Numbered from the stretch's first letter, positions 28,165 to 42,741 are shown. The stretch is DNA of 64,000 nucleotides from Cyanoderma ruficeps (GCA_008694505.1 VZDJ01004378.1:19422239-19486238); one strand, 5' to 3'. Translations and numbers: made by a program. The notes: generated by a model from the letters alone, not told the origin.

Positions 28165-28664
28165 TGTTGCGGTGCACATTTTGAGTTTTCTACAGTTCTG
28201 TATGTTTTGTTATATGTTTGTAATGGTTTGTTCCTACACCTCCATCCCCAAACCCCCCAATGGTGTTTCCCTTGTGATAGGCCTTGTCAATCACCTTGTA
28301 AGATCTGGAAGATTCTGGGGAAAAAGCCCTAGGATTTGACAAGGTACCCTGGTACCACCTTCTTTCATTGTTCTGTTAAGTTTCCCCGTTCTGGGTCACA
28401 TCCCCCCTCCCCTGGGATTGGTTTTAAGTTTTCCCCTGCTCAGTGTATGCCCCCTGTACTTAAGGTGAGGACAGAGAGGCCAGCTCCTCACTTTTTGCAC
28501 ATGGGAGGTAACCGGGAGGAATAAAGCCAGGTGAAACCCAAGCAGGGTCCACTCTTTCTTCAAGCTGTCGACCACGCTTCAGCCTGAGGTTCAGACCCAC
28601 CAAGCCTTCCTTATATAGTTGTCAGAGAGCGAGCTAGCCGGTGAAGCAGCTCCGAGATGCAACA
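28165..28664 (+). mobile_element. Solo LTR of an endogenous retrovirus, 500 bp
   Basis: The element starts TGTTGCGG and ends GATGCAACA, giving 6-bp inverted termini (TGTTGC/GCAACA). It is flanked on both sides by ACCCTC (28,159-28,164 and 28,665-28,670), a perfect 6-bp target duplication. A plus-strand AATAAA lies at 28,520-28,525, as expected near the end of the R region. No internal retroviral sequence follows, so it is a solo LTR left by recombination. A 6-bp duplication is typical of class II (ERVK-like) elements. Confidence 0.87.
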
Positions 28665-31600
28665 ACCCTCCTTCAGGGGAATAACTCATTAGAATGGGGC
28701 TGTCTGGAGGGCTAGCAGCCACCTGACTTGGTGACCCTACTGCTGTCACCAGGCAGTGGAATCTGTGCTGGAGAGGAGGAGGAGACTGAACTGCATAGAA
28801 AAAAACATACCCCAAGACTTGCAAAGTTCTGCTGATAGAGGCAACAGTCCTTGCACTCCTTCCTTGTGCCACAGACTTGTTGCTGAACCAACAAGATTTA
28901 GGACCTTGAATAGCAAGTTATAAGAGTTTGGCACTGCGTAAGGAAGCCCCACAAATTTTGCCAATATTCCTCAGCAATGTTTCTGCTTGTTAAATATTTT
29001 CTGGGTGTAATGAGAAGGATAGGTTAATTACCATGTACATTTTTATGTGGACCAGCTGTCTACTCTGTCTGCTGTCAGAAATGAAAAGTCCTCTGGGAAT
29101 CCCTCTGAGAAAACACATTTTGTCTTCTAGGAATAGAATGGTTTTCTTTTAATATCCCCTTCAACTGTAACTCATTTAGCTTATAAATCTTTATAAATCT
29201 TGACAACAGATTCTGGCCAGTGATGTACTGTTTTCTTACCCTAAGCCTTTTTTTTTTCTCTCCTTCCTCCTTGGATAACTTATACTCTGTGTTTAATGTG
29301 AGACACAGCTGTTTCTGCCAGCAGGAGTTCACATTCTAAAAATCACCAAGCCTTATGCAACAGGTGTTCTACCAACCCACTGTGATAACATTTTCTTCAT
29401 GCAATGAAACAATATACTGGGCTGTGATAAAAAAATAAATCAAAATAAAAGAAGAAAAAAATTGCTGGCTGCAATAAGACTTGGCACAACTTCAGCTTAA
29501 GAGCTGAGTTTTTCTTTTTGTCTTACAGGAAACCTAAATAGGTTCCATATAAGTGAATGGGTGAAAATAGGCAGGTAGAACATAAGTAAAGGATTGACAA
29601 CCATGGGAAAAGGCTTAGTAGCAGGAAGATAATTGGGAAGAACCTTCTTTTAAATATATGTACCAGTTGCCCCAATGCCACTTCATTGAATAGTCTGGGT
29701 ACACTTATCAAGCAACAGAAACAAGGCCACGGACCAATCCATTTCAACCTCTTGCAATTTTCAGTCCCATAATGTTTTTCCCGTCCATGATATGTAGAGT
29801 CCTGTGTAGAAACTTTTAAGTCTAGCAGCCTTTGCTTTTTTCTTGTAGTACCATTTTGAAGATCCTTCAGTTACCCATAGAACACGAGTTTAAAACCACT
29901 GCTTGAGTCAAACAAGCCTCATGGCTGATAGAAGCTCCTCACATCCCCAAAAAGGATAAATAATTTTATTTAAAATATATGCTGTGTGTGTACAGTATAT
30001 ATAATGTCATTATATTTAGACATATGATACATAATATTATAGCAAAAATACCCCTGCTGCCAGGTGGTTGCAGAGAGAGGAGAACTTTAAGTGTTTTATT
30101 CAGTGCCATAAAAAAGCATTTAAAATTTCATTCAGTATGTGTGTGAGAGACAGAATGACACTTGGTATTGGAGCTTTCGAATGGATCAGATTAACTGTCC
30201 CTCAGGAGACAGAGTTATGAGCTCAGGAAATGCTTGAGCACTTATCTACGTGCTTTCTTCTGACAATGTGTTAGGAGGCAGAAAGAAAAGGGGACAGCAA
30301 GAAAAGCAACAAATTTACAGGGGAAATACACAGTACAGAAAACAGCACTCGAGATCTGGGAGTGGGATCCTGCTCCTCCCACCTAAAACAAAGATGGATT
30401 TGATAGCTCAAAACCCTTTGCAAGGAGGATTTTCATGTGGGTACATCTACCCAGCTCCTGCCTCTCCCCAAGGCCAAGTGTTTGAATGGCTTTAATTCAC
30501 ACTCAGGAGTAAGACCTGAGAGCTGTGTGGTTTTAAAGATAGGTGGAGCATTTCACCCTGCCTTATCTAAATAGGTTTATGATGAGAAACTTCAAGCAAA
30601 GAAAGAACATAAACCAAAAAAGAAAGTTGAAAAAAACCCTGTCATTGGCTTACACGCACATGGTGGATCCACCCATCAGTGATAATACAGAATAGATAAG
30701 ACAATAATGATCATGACCATACATATGTCTCCTCAATGCTAGTAATATATTTGAAGTACAAAGTCTTGAATACTTTGTTTAAATCAGAGGATTCACTATC
30801 AAGGCATGTAAAGAAAAATGTGCCAAATAGCTCTGACTAGGGCAAAAATGAAGGATTTTTGAAGTACAGGCAATTCATGTTACTGTCTTGTGGATACCCA
30901 ATGGAAGACTGTAGTGCCAAAAGACTGAGCACAGTCCAACCTGGAAAAGCACTGTGCAACTTCAAAATTATCTCATATCCCTTCCTTGATTACAGCAGAT
31001 CAGTCAGTAAGACAAATCTGCCGCCTTTCAGTAGGCACAAAAGAAGCAAAAACCTCCAAGGGTTACTGTGTACCTGAACAACAATATCAATAAGCTCCTG
31101 AGGGAAATGAAAAGAGCCAGCCAAATGCTGACTGTGAGGATTTAAAAGTCTGCTGAAACATGTGTTTCACATTCAGGCCTTTCCTGTGAATTAGCTAGCT
31201 GTTCTGAGGGTATTGAAGATACATGAGAAAGATTTCAAGTCCTAAACTGAAGGGAGGGATTATATCTGTTAATGCTGTTCCAAAATGCCCTGAATCCCTG
31301 AGGATGAACAATACCTGCCCACATATGTGACAATTACTGTTGCAATTTGGGATTGACAATTGACAATTACTGTGCCTCTTTGCTAATCATGGTGCAGCCA
31401 TCAGCACTAAAAGCATTCAGCACTGCACATTGCATTATTAAGACATTTGTGTTCCTGTGGTGATCAGAGGTGGCTATGGATTGCTTTCAGAGAAACTGAT
31501 TGGGCCTTTGGATGTGTGAAATGTTGAGACTTCATGCTGCCAGTGTCAGTCACAACCAGCATGGTGGCAGCAAGACCAGCTCTGCTGCCCGAGCCACAGT

Positions 31601-34600
31601 GGCATCACTTGCAGGAGGCCACAGGTGGGTGGTTCATTTTGTGATTTCTGTTCTTAAATAAAGCCTTCATTCCCACTACATGGTCAGACTCTCTGGAGGC
31701 TGCCACAAGCAGGGTTGGAATGCAAACAGCCCATCACCCTGCCAAGACTGCCAGCAGCCACACTCCCCCTGTGGCCATGCTGGGTCGGTGGGCACTGTCC
31801 CTGCACAGGGATGTGCTGCAGAAGATGCCCAGCCAAGCCCCGCTGCAGTGGGAAGGCCATGAGGCACAAGCACAACTGTTCCCTGGCAGCCTCCAGCAGC
31901 ACCAGCTGACAAGGCAGGCAGGATGCCCAAGCAGGTTCAGCTCACAGCATCCCATCAGTAGCAGTGCAGACCCTCAGCTGCCAGGGTCCTCCCCCTGCCT
32001 GAGAGCCCTCAAGATCACTGTAAATGGAAGCTCTTTGGCCAAAGATAAGTTATTCCTGCAAGGAATGTATTCCTGCACAGGGCAGCCAGAGGTTTCCCTT
32101 ACACTCAGTGCAGCAAGCACCATGCTTGGAAGCAGCTTGGCAGGAGGTCTGAGCCTCCCAGCCCTTCCAGACCTCAGACCCAGCCCTCCCGTGGCCTACC
32201 TTTTCTGCTCTCAGAGAGCGAGCACACCATGTGTTATCCCTTTGTAACTCATCTCCCTTTTAATTAGATTTCCTGTCTTCAGCTAACAGTTATTGCTGTA
32301 GGGCCATGGCTGGATGGCAGCAGGGAAAAAGGCCAAGCAGAAAGTCCCATGTGGCTCCAGGATGATGGTCAGATGGATGTCCTGTCAGGGAAACAGCTGG
32401 GAATATTATTTGAAAATGGCTCACCCAGGAACCACCACCAGCTGACATGCTCCCCCCTTCTACTTTTAGCCCCTCAAACCTCTGCCCTCTGACTGGACAA
32501 GCAGGGAGGTATTGATTGCAGTTTCTGCAGGAGCACTGGGTGGGGATGGATGAACATGCTTCCCTCTCAGATGTCTGACAGCCAAGAGAGACCAGGCATC
32601 TGCAACAGGGACAGTTCTGGGACTGGCCGGGCTCTCTTCTGCCAAGTGTCTGGACCTTGATGAACACTGGAGAAAACAGAGCCCTGCTGTCTCCACCTGT
32701 CCTGGCACTGGCAGCCCCACATGTGCCAAGACAAAAGGGCATGCTGGAAAACTCTAAAGGATCTGGTGAAGAAGGAGCCTGACTCACCACTGCAGCTCCT
32801 AATAGTCCTAATGGCAGCAACAGAGAGCATGGGGGAAACAGGGCAGCGAAAATAAATAGCTCTACTCTGAAGGAAGTTCTGAACATTTTAGAGCTTGCAG
32901 CTGGGCAGCTCTTCTGTAAAACATTTTAATACAGGGAAATAAATGTTTTCCCTGGAAGTCTGCACTAAAACTGGATCTCTTGAGTGAGAGGATGCATCCT
33001 TTGGGCGGTAATTTGATGATGCTATTTCAAAAGTGTTGAGGTGGATCATGCACAACTTCTCTCAGCATCCCAGTCATCTTAGTTTTTATGCTCTGCATTG
33101 TGGGAATGGGCTCGTTCCATGTTTTTGCAGCTCATAACACAGCAGTACTACACTGGCTTCTCAATGCTAATACTAAGACAAAACCCTGCAGCAGAATCAC
33201 TTCTGCACTAACATGGAAACCTCATTACAAGGGGTAATCAATCCAGCCTCAGCTACTCTGTTTTATCAGGTAACTTCCCTTTGGGAAACCTCTCCCTCTC
33301 CATAACAAACAGGGATTTCAAACACAAGTCCATTTTCATAACAGAGGAATGCATGATAGGCTCCCCTCTGCCTTTTTGCCATGTGATAATTGATTAGCCA
33401 TGGGGCAGTCATATATTTGAGTCCTTGCAATACTTCTGGAAGAAGCAAGATTTCTCATAGTCATGGTAGATGATACCTACAGAGCCTACAGTTTTAAGTA
33501 ACGAAAGATATTTCTGAAGACTGAGGATATGAAATGATGATGGTAACTTGGCTGCAATGCTCAAGGGTCACTAAGGATCTGAAGGCCTTTTGCTCAGAGA
33601 TCATTGCCTCTCCAGGCTGCTCTTCCATGACTCACTCCGCAAACCAACCTCATTGCCACAGCCAGGAGGAAATGATTCATAAACACTGACCTTTCCCCTT
33701 GCCACCCCTGCAAAATGAGGTCTGTGTATAAGCACTCACAGAGCTGGAGCCATGGGAATTACAACTAGATAAACCATCCACTGACGGCAACATCACGCAA
33801 CCACTTCCTTGCCTGTGCTAATGGTGGAGATGTTTGCTGTGAGCCAGGCACACTCACAGGAGAACATAACTGGGGCAAAACAGACAAATTAGGCAAGGAG
33901 AAGGTGACTCAGAATAGGGGAGGTTGAAAAGGAATGGTCAGAGCTGGATTTTCATCCCTTGGTCTCCTCTGCAGATATGTGAAGTCAGTGCCTCATAGGA
34001 AAATAGACAGAGCTAATAAAACTGATATCCTTTATGCCACACACAGTCTATGGGATTCACAGCGTCAAGTCAGCATTCATTAAAGAATAATATTGTTTTG
34101 TTATTATTTGAAACTTCCTTAGGACACAGGATGCCCAGCCTTGGGTTTGCAGCCTGTCATCGACATGCTGCACAATCAGGAGGTGATGAGGGGTTGGGAC
34201 CCAAAGCACTCTAAGCTCAAGCTCCTGTCTCAGGAGTGGGTACAGCAGATGGGAGGAAAATGCAGGAGGGAAGGATGGATACCTCTGTCTCCCTTGTGAA
34301 CCATCCTCATCACCTAAGAGGTCTTCCCCACTTCTAGGCAGACCTCTCATTGAAACTTCCCAGTTTAAGCATCCCAAAATTTATTTCAGTCCAAATACAA
34401 AGACAGCCAAAAGGATCAAGGCTTTTCAATTCTTTATCACACTGTTTTGGGCTCCAGCTCTGTTCAGCAGAGCAGTATTGCCAGGTCTTGCAGCATACCT
34501 CATACATCTATCACCAGACATGCCTAATTAAACTAGCAGGAATGTCACCAGGACCTGGTAAAAGAGACTTGCTCCTTAAAGTCCATACTTCTGTGAGGAG

Positions 34601-37543
34601 TTGCCATAGAGGAGGACAGTAATGGCAAACTGTTCACTCTCCTTTAGTGAGAGTTGCCTCTAATGATATGGCATCTAGGTACAAGATGCTCTTCATGTAC
34701 CAGCTATAACAGAACCTCCACTTTTGGACACAGTGAGTGTGGGCAGAGGGTATAACAGCCAATGTGTACTCACAGGGAAAGCTGCAGTCTTTAGAGGTGG
34801 GACTTTCCTTCAAGTTGAATCATTAGGGTGGCCCCAGCTGCAGCACATAGCTGTGGCCAGCCTGCAGTGGGGTTGGCAGCCAGTCCCCAGTGTGGCAGGC
34901 TGCTGTGGGCACCGCTGTGCTGGAATTTGGGTGGCAGCCCCCCAGCATTGCCCTGGCTTGCCCCCAGGCAGCCAGCTCCCTGAGCAACCAGTCCTACAGA
35001 TGACAGCATGAGGGCATGGACTTGCAGCCAGGGTAGGACATGTAGGACCATGCAAAGGCAGATTAAGGACCAGCTTCTGCTCCCAGCAAGAATTTGTGAC
35101 GAATTTGGACTTCCATGTTTTTCCCCCCAGCAGTGACAATGTTTTTTGCAAAGGAGGCAGCAGCTGTGAATCCAGCCCAAGTGTGGGGTGCACAGGGTGC
35201 TGGCTGCCCAGGAGCAGGCAGCTGCCTGGCAGAACATCCTCAGGTAGCTGTGCAGGTGGGACAGTGGCACCTCCTCCTTGGCCCTCCTCCATGGCAAGCA
35301 CTCCCTCTGCACAGCTTTCCTCGCAGGCTGCATGGGACAGTGTGTCAGGGCTTGCAGGCAGACTCAGTGATAGCATAAATACAACTCTGCTCAGAGGCAG
35401 GGCGAGCAACACAGAAGACAGCTCAGGAATTATTTATGCTGCACAGAGAAAAGAATTATTAGGCAGCTGTTGGCAAGCAGGTAGAGGTACCAAGATAAGC
35501 CAGGCTTCGTGGTTTAAGAGTTCTTGGGGAACCAGGGACCAAGAGCAGCATTTCAGCTACTTGGTGCCATATAGGCCCATCTCTGCCAGTATGACAGAGG
35601 TTTACCTTCCTCTCTGATGTCCTCAAAGCACGTTCTCAACTGCAGCATCCCGCAGAGAAATGTAAGTAAAGAGCAAGATAGCAAACTTTCATCATTATTG
35701 AACAATACCTATTTTGTTGCCACTGACAAATTTTGAATTCCCAGAGACAATTGGGAAAGTGGAACTGTGTTGAAATGGTTGCTGAAGACTTGGACCCAGG
35801 CCGGTTGTCCCTTCAATGGTGCACAACTGGGTACCATTTGCCAATGAAGCTCTTTCTTCATTATATAAACAAGCAGTGGAGCTTCTTCTGGGACCAACAG
35901 GACTCATTTCTCAGAAATCATCCTATCAAAGGGTGAATACCCGAATATCTGGTACTTTTGCCTCTTGGTGCCTTCCTCTCTTCCCAACGACTGAGTAGCT
36001 AAAGCAAACTATGACAAATGCAACTGATTTTTTTAATGTCTTTTTCATATCAAATATAAATTGAACAGGATCCCAAGCTTCCCATTTTGATTGCAGATTT
36101 CCTAAAGGGGCAAGTCCTTCAGTGAAGCCAGTGAAATTCTGTCACAGAGTTCAGCAGTGCCATAATTACACCTCTAGAGTTTTATTCTTTATTTTTCTGA
36201 GCCCCATTCACTTTAGCTGTTCTAAATTTTTGGGAAGGTTTAATCACTGCTGTTAGCATGGCAAAGGTGGCTGCACCAGAAACATGTTCATCTGGGGTCA
36301 AAGGGATCTCAGTGGGTGGTGCCTATCTGAGGAAAGCCAAGTCTGGTCTTCACTATAGCTTCCACCAGTGTGTTTTGAAGTCTCTCAGAAAGGCTCCCTC
36401 AGATAGGGACATTATCTGATTACAAGGGAGGGGCAGGGAGAAGCCTTGGTGTCCCATATCCTCAAGACCTTTCATGGAGCTGCTGTGTTTGAGGTCACTG
36501 TTTCTTAAGTCATTTCACTAATGTGTCACTCCCACCAAAGGACCGAGGCTCTCCCTGTGCCCCTGGGCAATGCTTAGGCTGAAGGGCAAATGTTCAAGTA
36601 TGGTGTGTCCTTCCCTTAGGGCCAGCCTCAGATCAAATTGCCAAGGAGGTAAAGCTGTAAGTCAGAGGAGGGGGGCGTGAGTTATGCAGCCCCCTCCACC
36701 ATCCACTTTCCATCAACACGCCAGCAAAAATTCCATCCTCTGCAGAATAGCCTTGCAGTGTGCCAGGGGGCCAGAGAGGAGGCATCTCGATGTGTCTGTC
36801 AGGGGCTCACCTCTGTGGGCAGCTGGGCTCTGGCACCTGCTGTGGAGCTGTCTGTGTTCCAGCATGCCCATGAGCGGCCCTGGGGTGCGTGCATTTCCAC
36901 TCCTGTGCACGCCCCCATGCACACTGCAGTACAGGCACTAATTTCTCCAGTGGAGTAGACCCAAGAGCTTTGAAATCATCTAATATGAAAAATTCAAACA
37001 CCTTCTATGTCCTGAGCTGCAAGATGTAGAAATATGACAGCTTGTCAAAGGTGGGCAGTTACTGAACAGCTCTGGCTGCTGAACAGACTAATTTTTTCTC
37101 ATTCCTAGCACCGCACTTGCACGTGTTCTCTAAACATGAAGGAACTGAACACTCTGAGTAGGTTGTGTGCAAGGGGGACTGGAGATCTCTTTGAAGCTCC
37201 TGACAAACTTAAGAGCAGGGTTTCTTGAAGAAGGGAGGTGAAGTATACAAAAACTGAGCTTTCCCCTTCAAAAAGCTGGTAAAAGATGTAAAGGGCTGGA
37301 GAAAAAGAGACAGTTTATAAAAGCTCAGGATTTCATGGGTTGAGAGTGGGTAGCAACTAAGAGGTCACTGCAGTTCTGAGCTATTTAGCCCACTGATACT
37401 GTAGCATCTATAGCAACACCCCTAAATAGACCAGCAATAGTAAATTTCAGATGCAGCTTTCCAGTGTCATGTAGCCAACACCAGGAAGCTGAAAACAGCT
37501 GTATCCTGACATGCCTTTGTGCACATTCAGGGCCACTTCGTGC

Positions 37544-37577
37544 AGATTTAGGGCCACTCATGAGTGGCCCTAAATCT
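37544..37577. repeat. Perfect 34-bp palindrome
   Basis: The 17-base arm AGATTTAGGGCCACTCA is followed directly by its exact reverse complement with no spacer. Just upstream, 37,527-37,536 carries a near copy of the arm core (CAGGGCCACT), suggesting a local duplication followed by inversion. It can form a hairpin or cruciform. Confidence 0.97.
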
Positions 37578-40500
37578 GGGCTAACCCTGCCAGCTTCAGA
37601 GAATACTGTGCTATTATGAGTTAGGCATCTGCACAAGAATCATACTGAACAAGATGTGGCTTGTATTGGATCACAAACAGGGAATTCTGTGTTATAAAAG
37701 CATTTTTCTTTTCCAGGTGGTACATACAAACCTTGCCATCCTGACCTCTCCCAGGCTACAGGTCAGTGACATATTGGATTTACAGCAGTTCTGTGAGGTC
37801 TAGGCTAAAGAAAGGCCACACACACAGTATTGGAAGACCCATTAAGAGTGTCACATAAATATCCTGTGCTTTTAGACCATTCCTGCCTTTCAGTGCACCT
37901 TAACTCTTGCCTGCAGCAGAAGGGCAGCAGTGACAGCAGCAAAGGCAAACCATCTTTCACCTTAATCAATCACATGTGGAAAGCAATGTTAGCAGCTGAG
38001 AGGGGGAGCTCCATCCCATCTCCTTAATGTCCGTGAATGCTTTTCAGACTGCAACGAAGGTGTGGTAATAAAAAAGACCTTCCTGAAGGACACTGGTGCA
38101 GCAGTGCTTTTGTAGGGCTTTGCCTACCACGTACCCCTGGGCCAGTTCAGTGCAGACTGTGACAACTGAATTAAAAACAAGTGCCAGCTATACTGGAATT
38201 TCATTTTAGAAGGGCAAATCTAATAGAGGATGGCTGCATACAGACTGAGCAGAGGACATAGCTGTGGCTGCTCCAGGGCTACCATACCTTTAGGAGACAG
38301 TAGCCTTGTCAATAAGGCACAGAGAGTGGGTGGGGGAGCAGCTGCTGTCATCACGGGTCCCACTAAACACTGTGGGCTCAACTCAGATGAGGAAAAGAAA
38401 AAAGAGGGCTGAAGAAAGGCGAAGCATATCCAGAGCTCAGCAAAAGTAAATTAATTCTCCCAAATTCAGCTTGATTTAAGGTTTCAGCTTTGAGTGAAAA
38501 AATCCTAAAGTGAATATTCTGAAAATTAACCATTAAATCCACTTAGATTCAGTTAAATGAAAACATTAGGAAATCAAAGGCAGCAAAATGATCTTTGTAG
38601 CCATGACAGATTTGCAAATATATATAATCTTTACTTTTATGCAAGCTTTACTTTGTGTTAGATCCCTGCCATTGCCCAGAACAAAAATGAAATATTACAT
38701 TAAAGTTGCCTGCATAAGCTTTCACCCTTTTGCACTATGTTTCAGCAGTAAAAGAGATTACAGAGGCTTTTCTACTGTCAGGAAAATTGACTAAGTTATT
38801 TAGAATTAGCTTTGAGAAAAAAAATACCCTTTGGTAGATGGCTCTATGGCTGAAACCAGCAGAATTAGGGAAAAACTAGGAAGAAACACCCCAACCCTGC
38901 AAGTAAAGGTGCCACCAAGCACGGATGCTACAGTCCCACCCCTGGGATGACTAGCACCCAGCCCACTGGGCTAGGGGACCTCTATCCTCAAGGTATGTTT
39001 ACCTCACACCTTCAGCCCAGAGCACCAATTCCCCCCAGCCCAATTCAAGACACGTCGCTGAAGCTGTTTCTGAGCTTATTAGCAGCAGAACTTCAGGGTT
39101 AAATTTGGTCTTCAGGGTTAAAGGTGTTCTGCAGAGGCCTGTGAAGCTTTCAGGCCTCATTCAGCTGCTCATTGCGGTGCTAGGGCTCACAGAACCTTAG
39201 TGAGGAACAGCACCACTGGTGAAGCTGCCAGCAAGGCAGTGGCATGACACAGCCCAGGGGGGCTAGTGAGTGCCCTCAACGTCATTTATGACAAAGCTTG
39301 TTCCTTTTTTGTGGAGCAGAAGGCTTTGGAGCAAGTGTGGCCCAGGAAGACTTCTCTGATCAGATGTACCTAGCAGAAAGACGGAGGTGAGTGCAGAGAC
39401 CACCCACCTGGCTGTCCCAGTCAACCCAGGAAGCAGCTCCTGTCTGGAGCCCCTGCTCAGCCTCCCTCCCAGATGACTAAGGATGATGGTGAGGGTGGCA
39501 GGCAGCTGATTGCCCCATGGCTACAGTTTCACAACTCCAGACATCTGTGGGCCAGGACTGCAAGCTTCTTAAGCCCGCAGGAAAACACATAGGAACACTT
39601 TCAAATTGCATGGGAGTGATTGTAGCAGCTTCCCTGGGGCAGCAGAAGCTAAGTGCTCCCTTGCAGCTGCTGCTCCCAAATGTCTGGGCTAAATCCCCAG
39701 CACAGGAACAGGCCCACCTGTCATCCTCTCCACTTATGCAAGCTACACTTTTCTCTTAATGAGGAGAGGGGGTGGAAGGGGGAAATGGCTAATTGTTCAT
39801 AATTATGTTTGTGTTATGATGTCTTACTGCCATCTCGGTCATCACATATCCCTCTCTCTTTGCATCCAACAACTCAGCTTGTGCCTGCAGAATCACTCTG
39901 ACCAAAAAGAGGTCATCCAACCATCCCTCTCTATCTTCCTTCTGGAAGGACAGTCAGTTTATTTTAGAGGCCCAACCCCCACCCCCAAAACAGCAGCCTT
40001 TTCCCAGGCCAGCTGGGTGCCCTGGTGAGGAATGCTGACAATCTGCCGTCCTGGAGCAGAGCTGTCAGCGTTACTTCCCTACTGCTGAGCCCTCAGTCAT
40101 CACTCACATAAAGGATAAGTATGCAGCTCGCTGCCTTGTGACAAGAGCTGTGACTTTGTTTAGGAGCCAAGCACTAGGAAAGAGTACCAGGGAAATGTGG
40201 CTTAGTGGAACAGGAAATATTAACAATCTGTGATAAAAATGAAAAAAAGCAGCCAGTACACTTTTAACTCAGCTGCAGGCACAGCTCTATGACTGGCTGC
40301 GAGTAGCAGCAGCCTCCCAAAAATCAATAAAGAAATAGCTTTTCCTGTTCAAGGCTGACTTTTAAAAGAACAGTAATTTTTCATGTGTTCATCTGCGTAC
40401 AAGAAAAGCCCCTAAGCAAAGTCATCTGCATATTGCAGTAGCTGCTGGCACAGGAAAGGACATGGAATTTTCGGCTCCACAGATTGAAGGAGCTGTTGTG

Positions 40501-42700
40501 GAAGCCCACACAGACTCACACAGCCCCATCATGCTCCAGCAGCAAGTTAGGATAAGTAGGTTGGCTACTACAGTTTTGTCCACCAGTTTTGTTTTTTTCT
40601 GATAGAAAAAACAAGACTGGGATAAGTGTTTCTGACTAAAAGGATTTCTCCCAAAGCCACTTGTTTCTCAGTGAAATGGCTACATGACAGCAGAATAGTA
40701 AGAGAGAAGAAAAATATTTCCCTCCCCCCTTTATTTTCTTTTGTGTGTTTTAGTCAAAAGCAGGTAACAGGCTGGAAAAGCTGCGTTAACACTGGATTCA
40801 TATCTACAGAGCCTTTCAAGTTATTACGGGGCTGATAACCTCTCTTTGTCCTTGTAATCCACAGTAAATAGAAGAGCTTAATTGCTCAGGAAATAGGGAA
40901 CAACTCGCAGATCCCTTCGTTCCTAGTATGCTGTTTGCACAATGCCTAATGCTAGGAATAGCCAGAAGCTGATTTAATAATCTGAAGTTATCCAAGACTC
41001 TGCTAAATCCCAAGTGAAGCCCAAGTGTTTCTGCCTTTCTCTTGTCTCCAAGGAGCAAGTAATTGCAACAGGATAAATCTTTAAGTCTGGAACTTAAATG
41101 GCAAGGCAGTCACTCATCTAGGTGTCCATCCAAGGAGCTGTGGCACTGGCAGGGGGATTGGATACTGCCTGTGCAGGTGATTGTAAGGAAGGTCTCTACC
41201 ATGCACAGAAAATGAAGCAAGCTCTGTTGGGAGAGTCAGCACTTCTCACACAGGGACAGGGAGCCTGGCTATGGATGGAAGGCTGCTCTCTGGCTCCCAA
41301 GGCATGACCTTGGGCAGGCAGCATGGGCTCTCCAGTCCCGAGTTTCCTCTTCTCCAAAACAGAGATATGATATACAAGTGGGCTGAGAGCCTTGCAGAGA
41401 GGTCCTATCGCTGGTACAGAGAATTATCATCCCAGGACCAGGTCCAAGGCACACAGCAACATGGAGAGCCATTCCCTCAAAGGACCTTGGCTCTGGCACC
41501 CAACCCAAGAACAGGCTGTATGTGTTCTCCGAGCTGCAGCTTCACTGCTATACTTTTACCTTTGTAAATGGCAGTAGGTGCAAAAGATCCTAAAGGCTGA
41601 ACCTCAAAACCCAACAAAAATTACCAACAATTAAATAATCTCTTCCTAGATGGTATAAGACCCAGCTCTTGAACCTCCTGTGAATTACAATCGAAGCCAT
41701 ATGTATAGTCATAAATATCAGAAATATTTACAAAACACAGACAAGATCTTAAAAACAAAAGCAGTGATTTCTTCATCTCACTGGAAGCCTTACAAAACAT
41801 GGGGTAACTTGTCTCAACTGAAATATTCTGCTGACCACAGAAGGCTGCATGCTTCATTGTAATGGTTAGTCATTCTATACATATTTACTGATTCAGTTAA
41901 TCTACTACGGCTGCTCACAAAGTATTGCAAGGCAAAGATTAGGAAGCAGGGTTATTAGAAATTTTATGCAAAATCCGCTGTGGTCATAGCACAACACAAA
42001 AGGTAAATCAAACCCCCATTCAAACAATCGTTTTCCCTGCACTGGTGCCTGGCATAGCCAGAGACATCTAGGAAAGGCTGTAAAAGTGATTAATTTAAAG
42101 TTCCCATGATGAATCTATACTGGGATATATATCTCTGCTTTGATGTTTTTCTAAAAGCCTAAAGAAAACCAAAAAAACCCCAAGCACTTAAGCACAGAAA
42201 CCTCACCTCTGGCTTTTACTACAAGTCCCCTAAGGAAAACTTGCAGGTGCTGCAATCCAACCAGGCTGTTGAGGCAGAGCATGAGGTTCATGCAGATGCC
42301 AGCTGGCAGCACAGCGTCACTTCCCAGTGCTTCATTCAGGAGCTGATGTCCCCTTCCTTGTAAATTCAATGTGTACCATTATGCCAGGACTCCACACGTA
42401 ACTGAGCCCCATGCTGAGGGCCCAAACATCTCCCAGGTCCTTTGGGTGCCAGGACACCTTGAGGATGTGGTGTCCTTTAGTTCTTATCAGGCCCAAAGGC
42501 ACCTCTGGCTCTGCTCATCTTCAGAACAGAAGGCACAAAGCAACACTGTGAGAAATGCGTACCAGGGTCCTTACCTTATACATCAAAAATCCCATACTGG
42601 AAAGACAGAAGAAACCATAACAAACACTCACGGTACTGGTTATAACTTTTTTTTTTTTTAAAGCTTATTTCAAATTTACAAAAGACTTAAGCTGAAAGTA

Positions 42701-42741
42701 TTTTTTTTAAAATCAACCATGGTTGATTTTATTAAAAAAAA
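42701..42741. repeat. A/T-flanked 22-bp palindrome
   Basis: A perfect 22-bp palindrome (arm AAAATCAACCA, 42,709-42,730) is extended by T8 on the left and A8 on the right after a small imperfection, so the hairpin stem could reach nearly 40 bases overall. No gene is nearby. Confidence 0.9.

Noticed and set aside
31676..32247. 175-codon plus-strand frame with overlapping minus-strand frames
   Set aside because: Low-complexity Ser/Pro/Gln-rich translation with no recognisable domain; probably composition-driven.
32290..32886. 198-codon open frame on the minus strand
   Set aside because: Its start looks hydrophobic, but no family, domain or splice context is recognisable, and other frames in this GC-richer area are open too. 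Treated as chance.
34791..35617. Overlapping frames of 173-200 codons on both strands
   Set aside because: Several frames are open at once, which points to base composition rather than coding. No motif or exon structure was seen.
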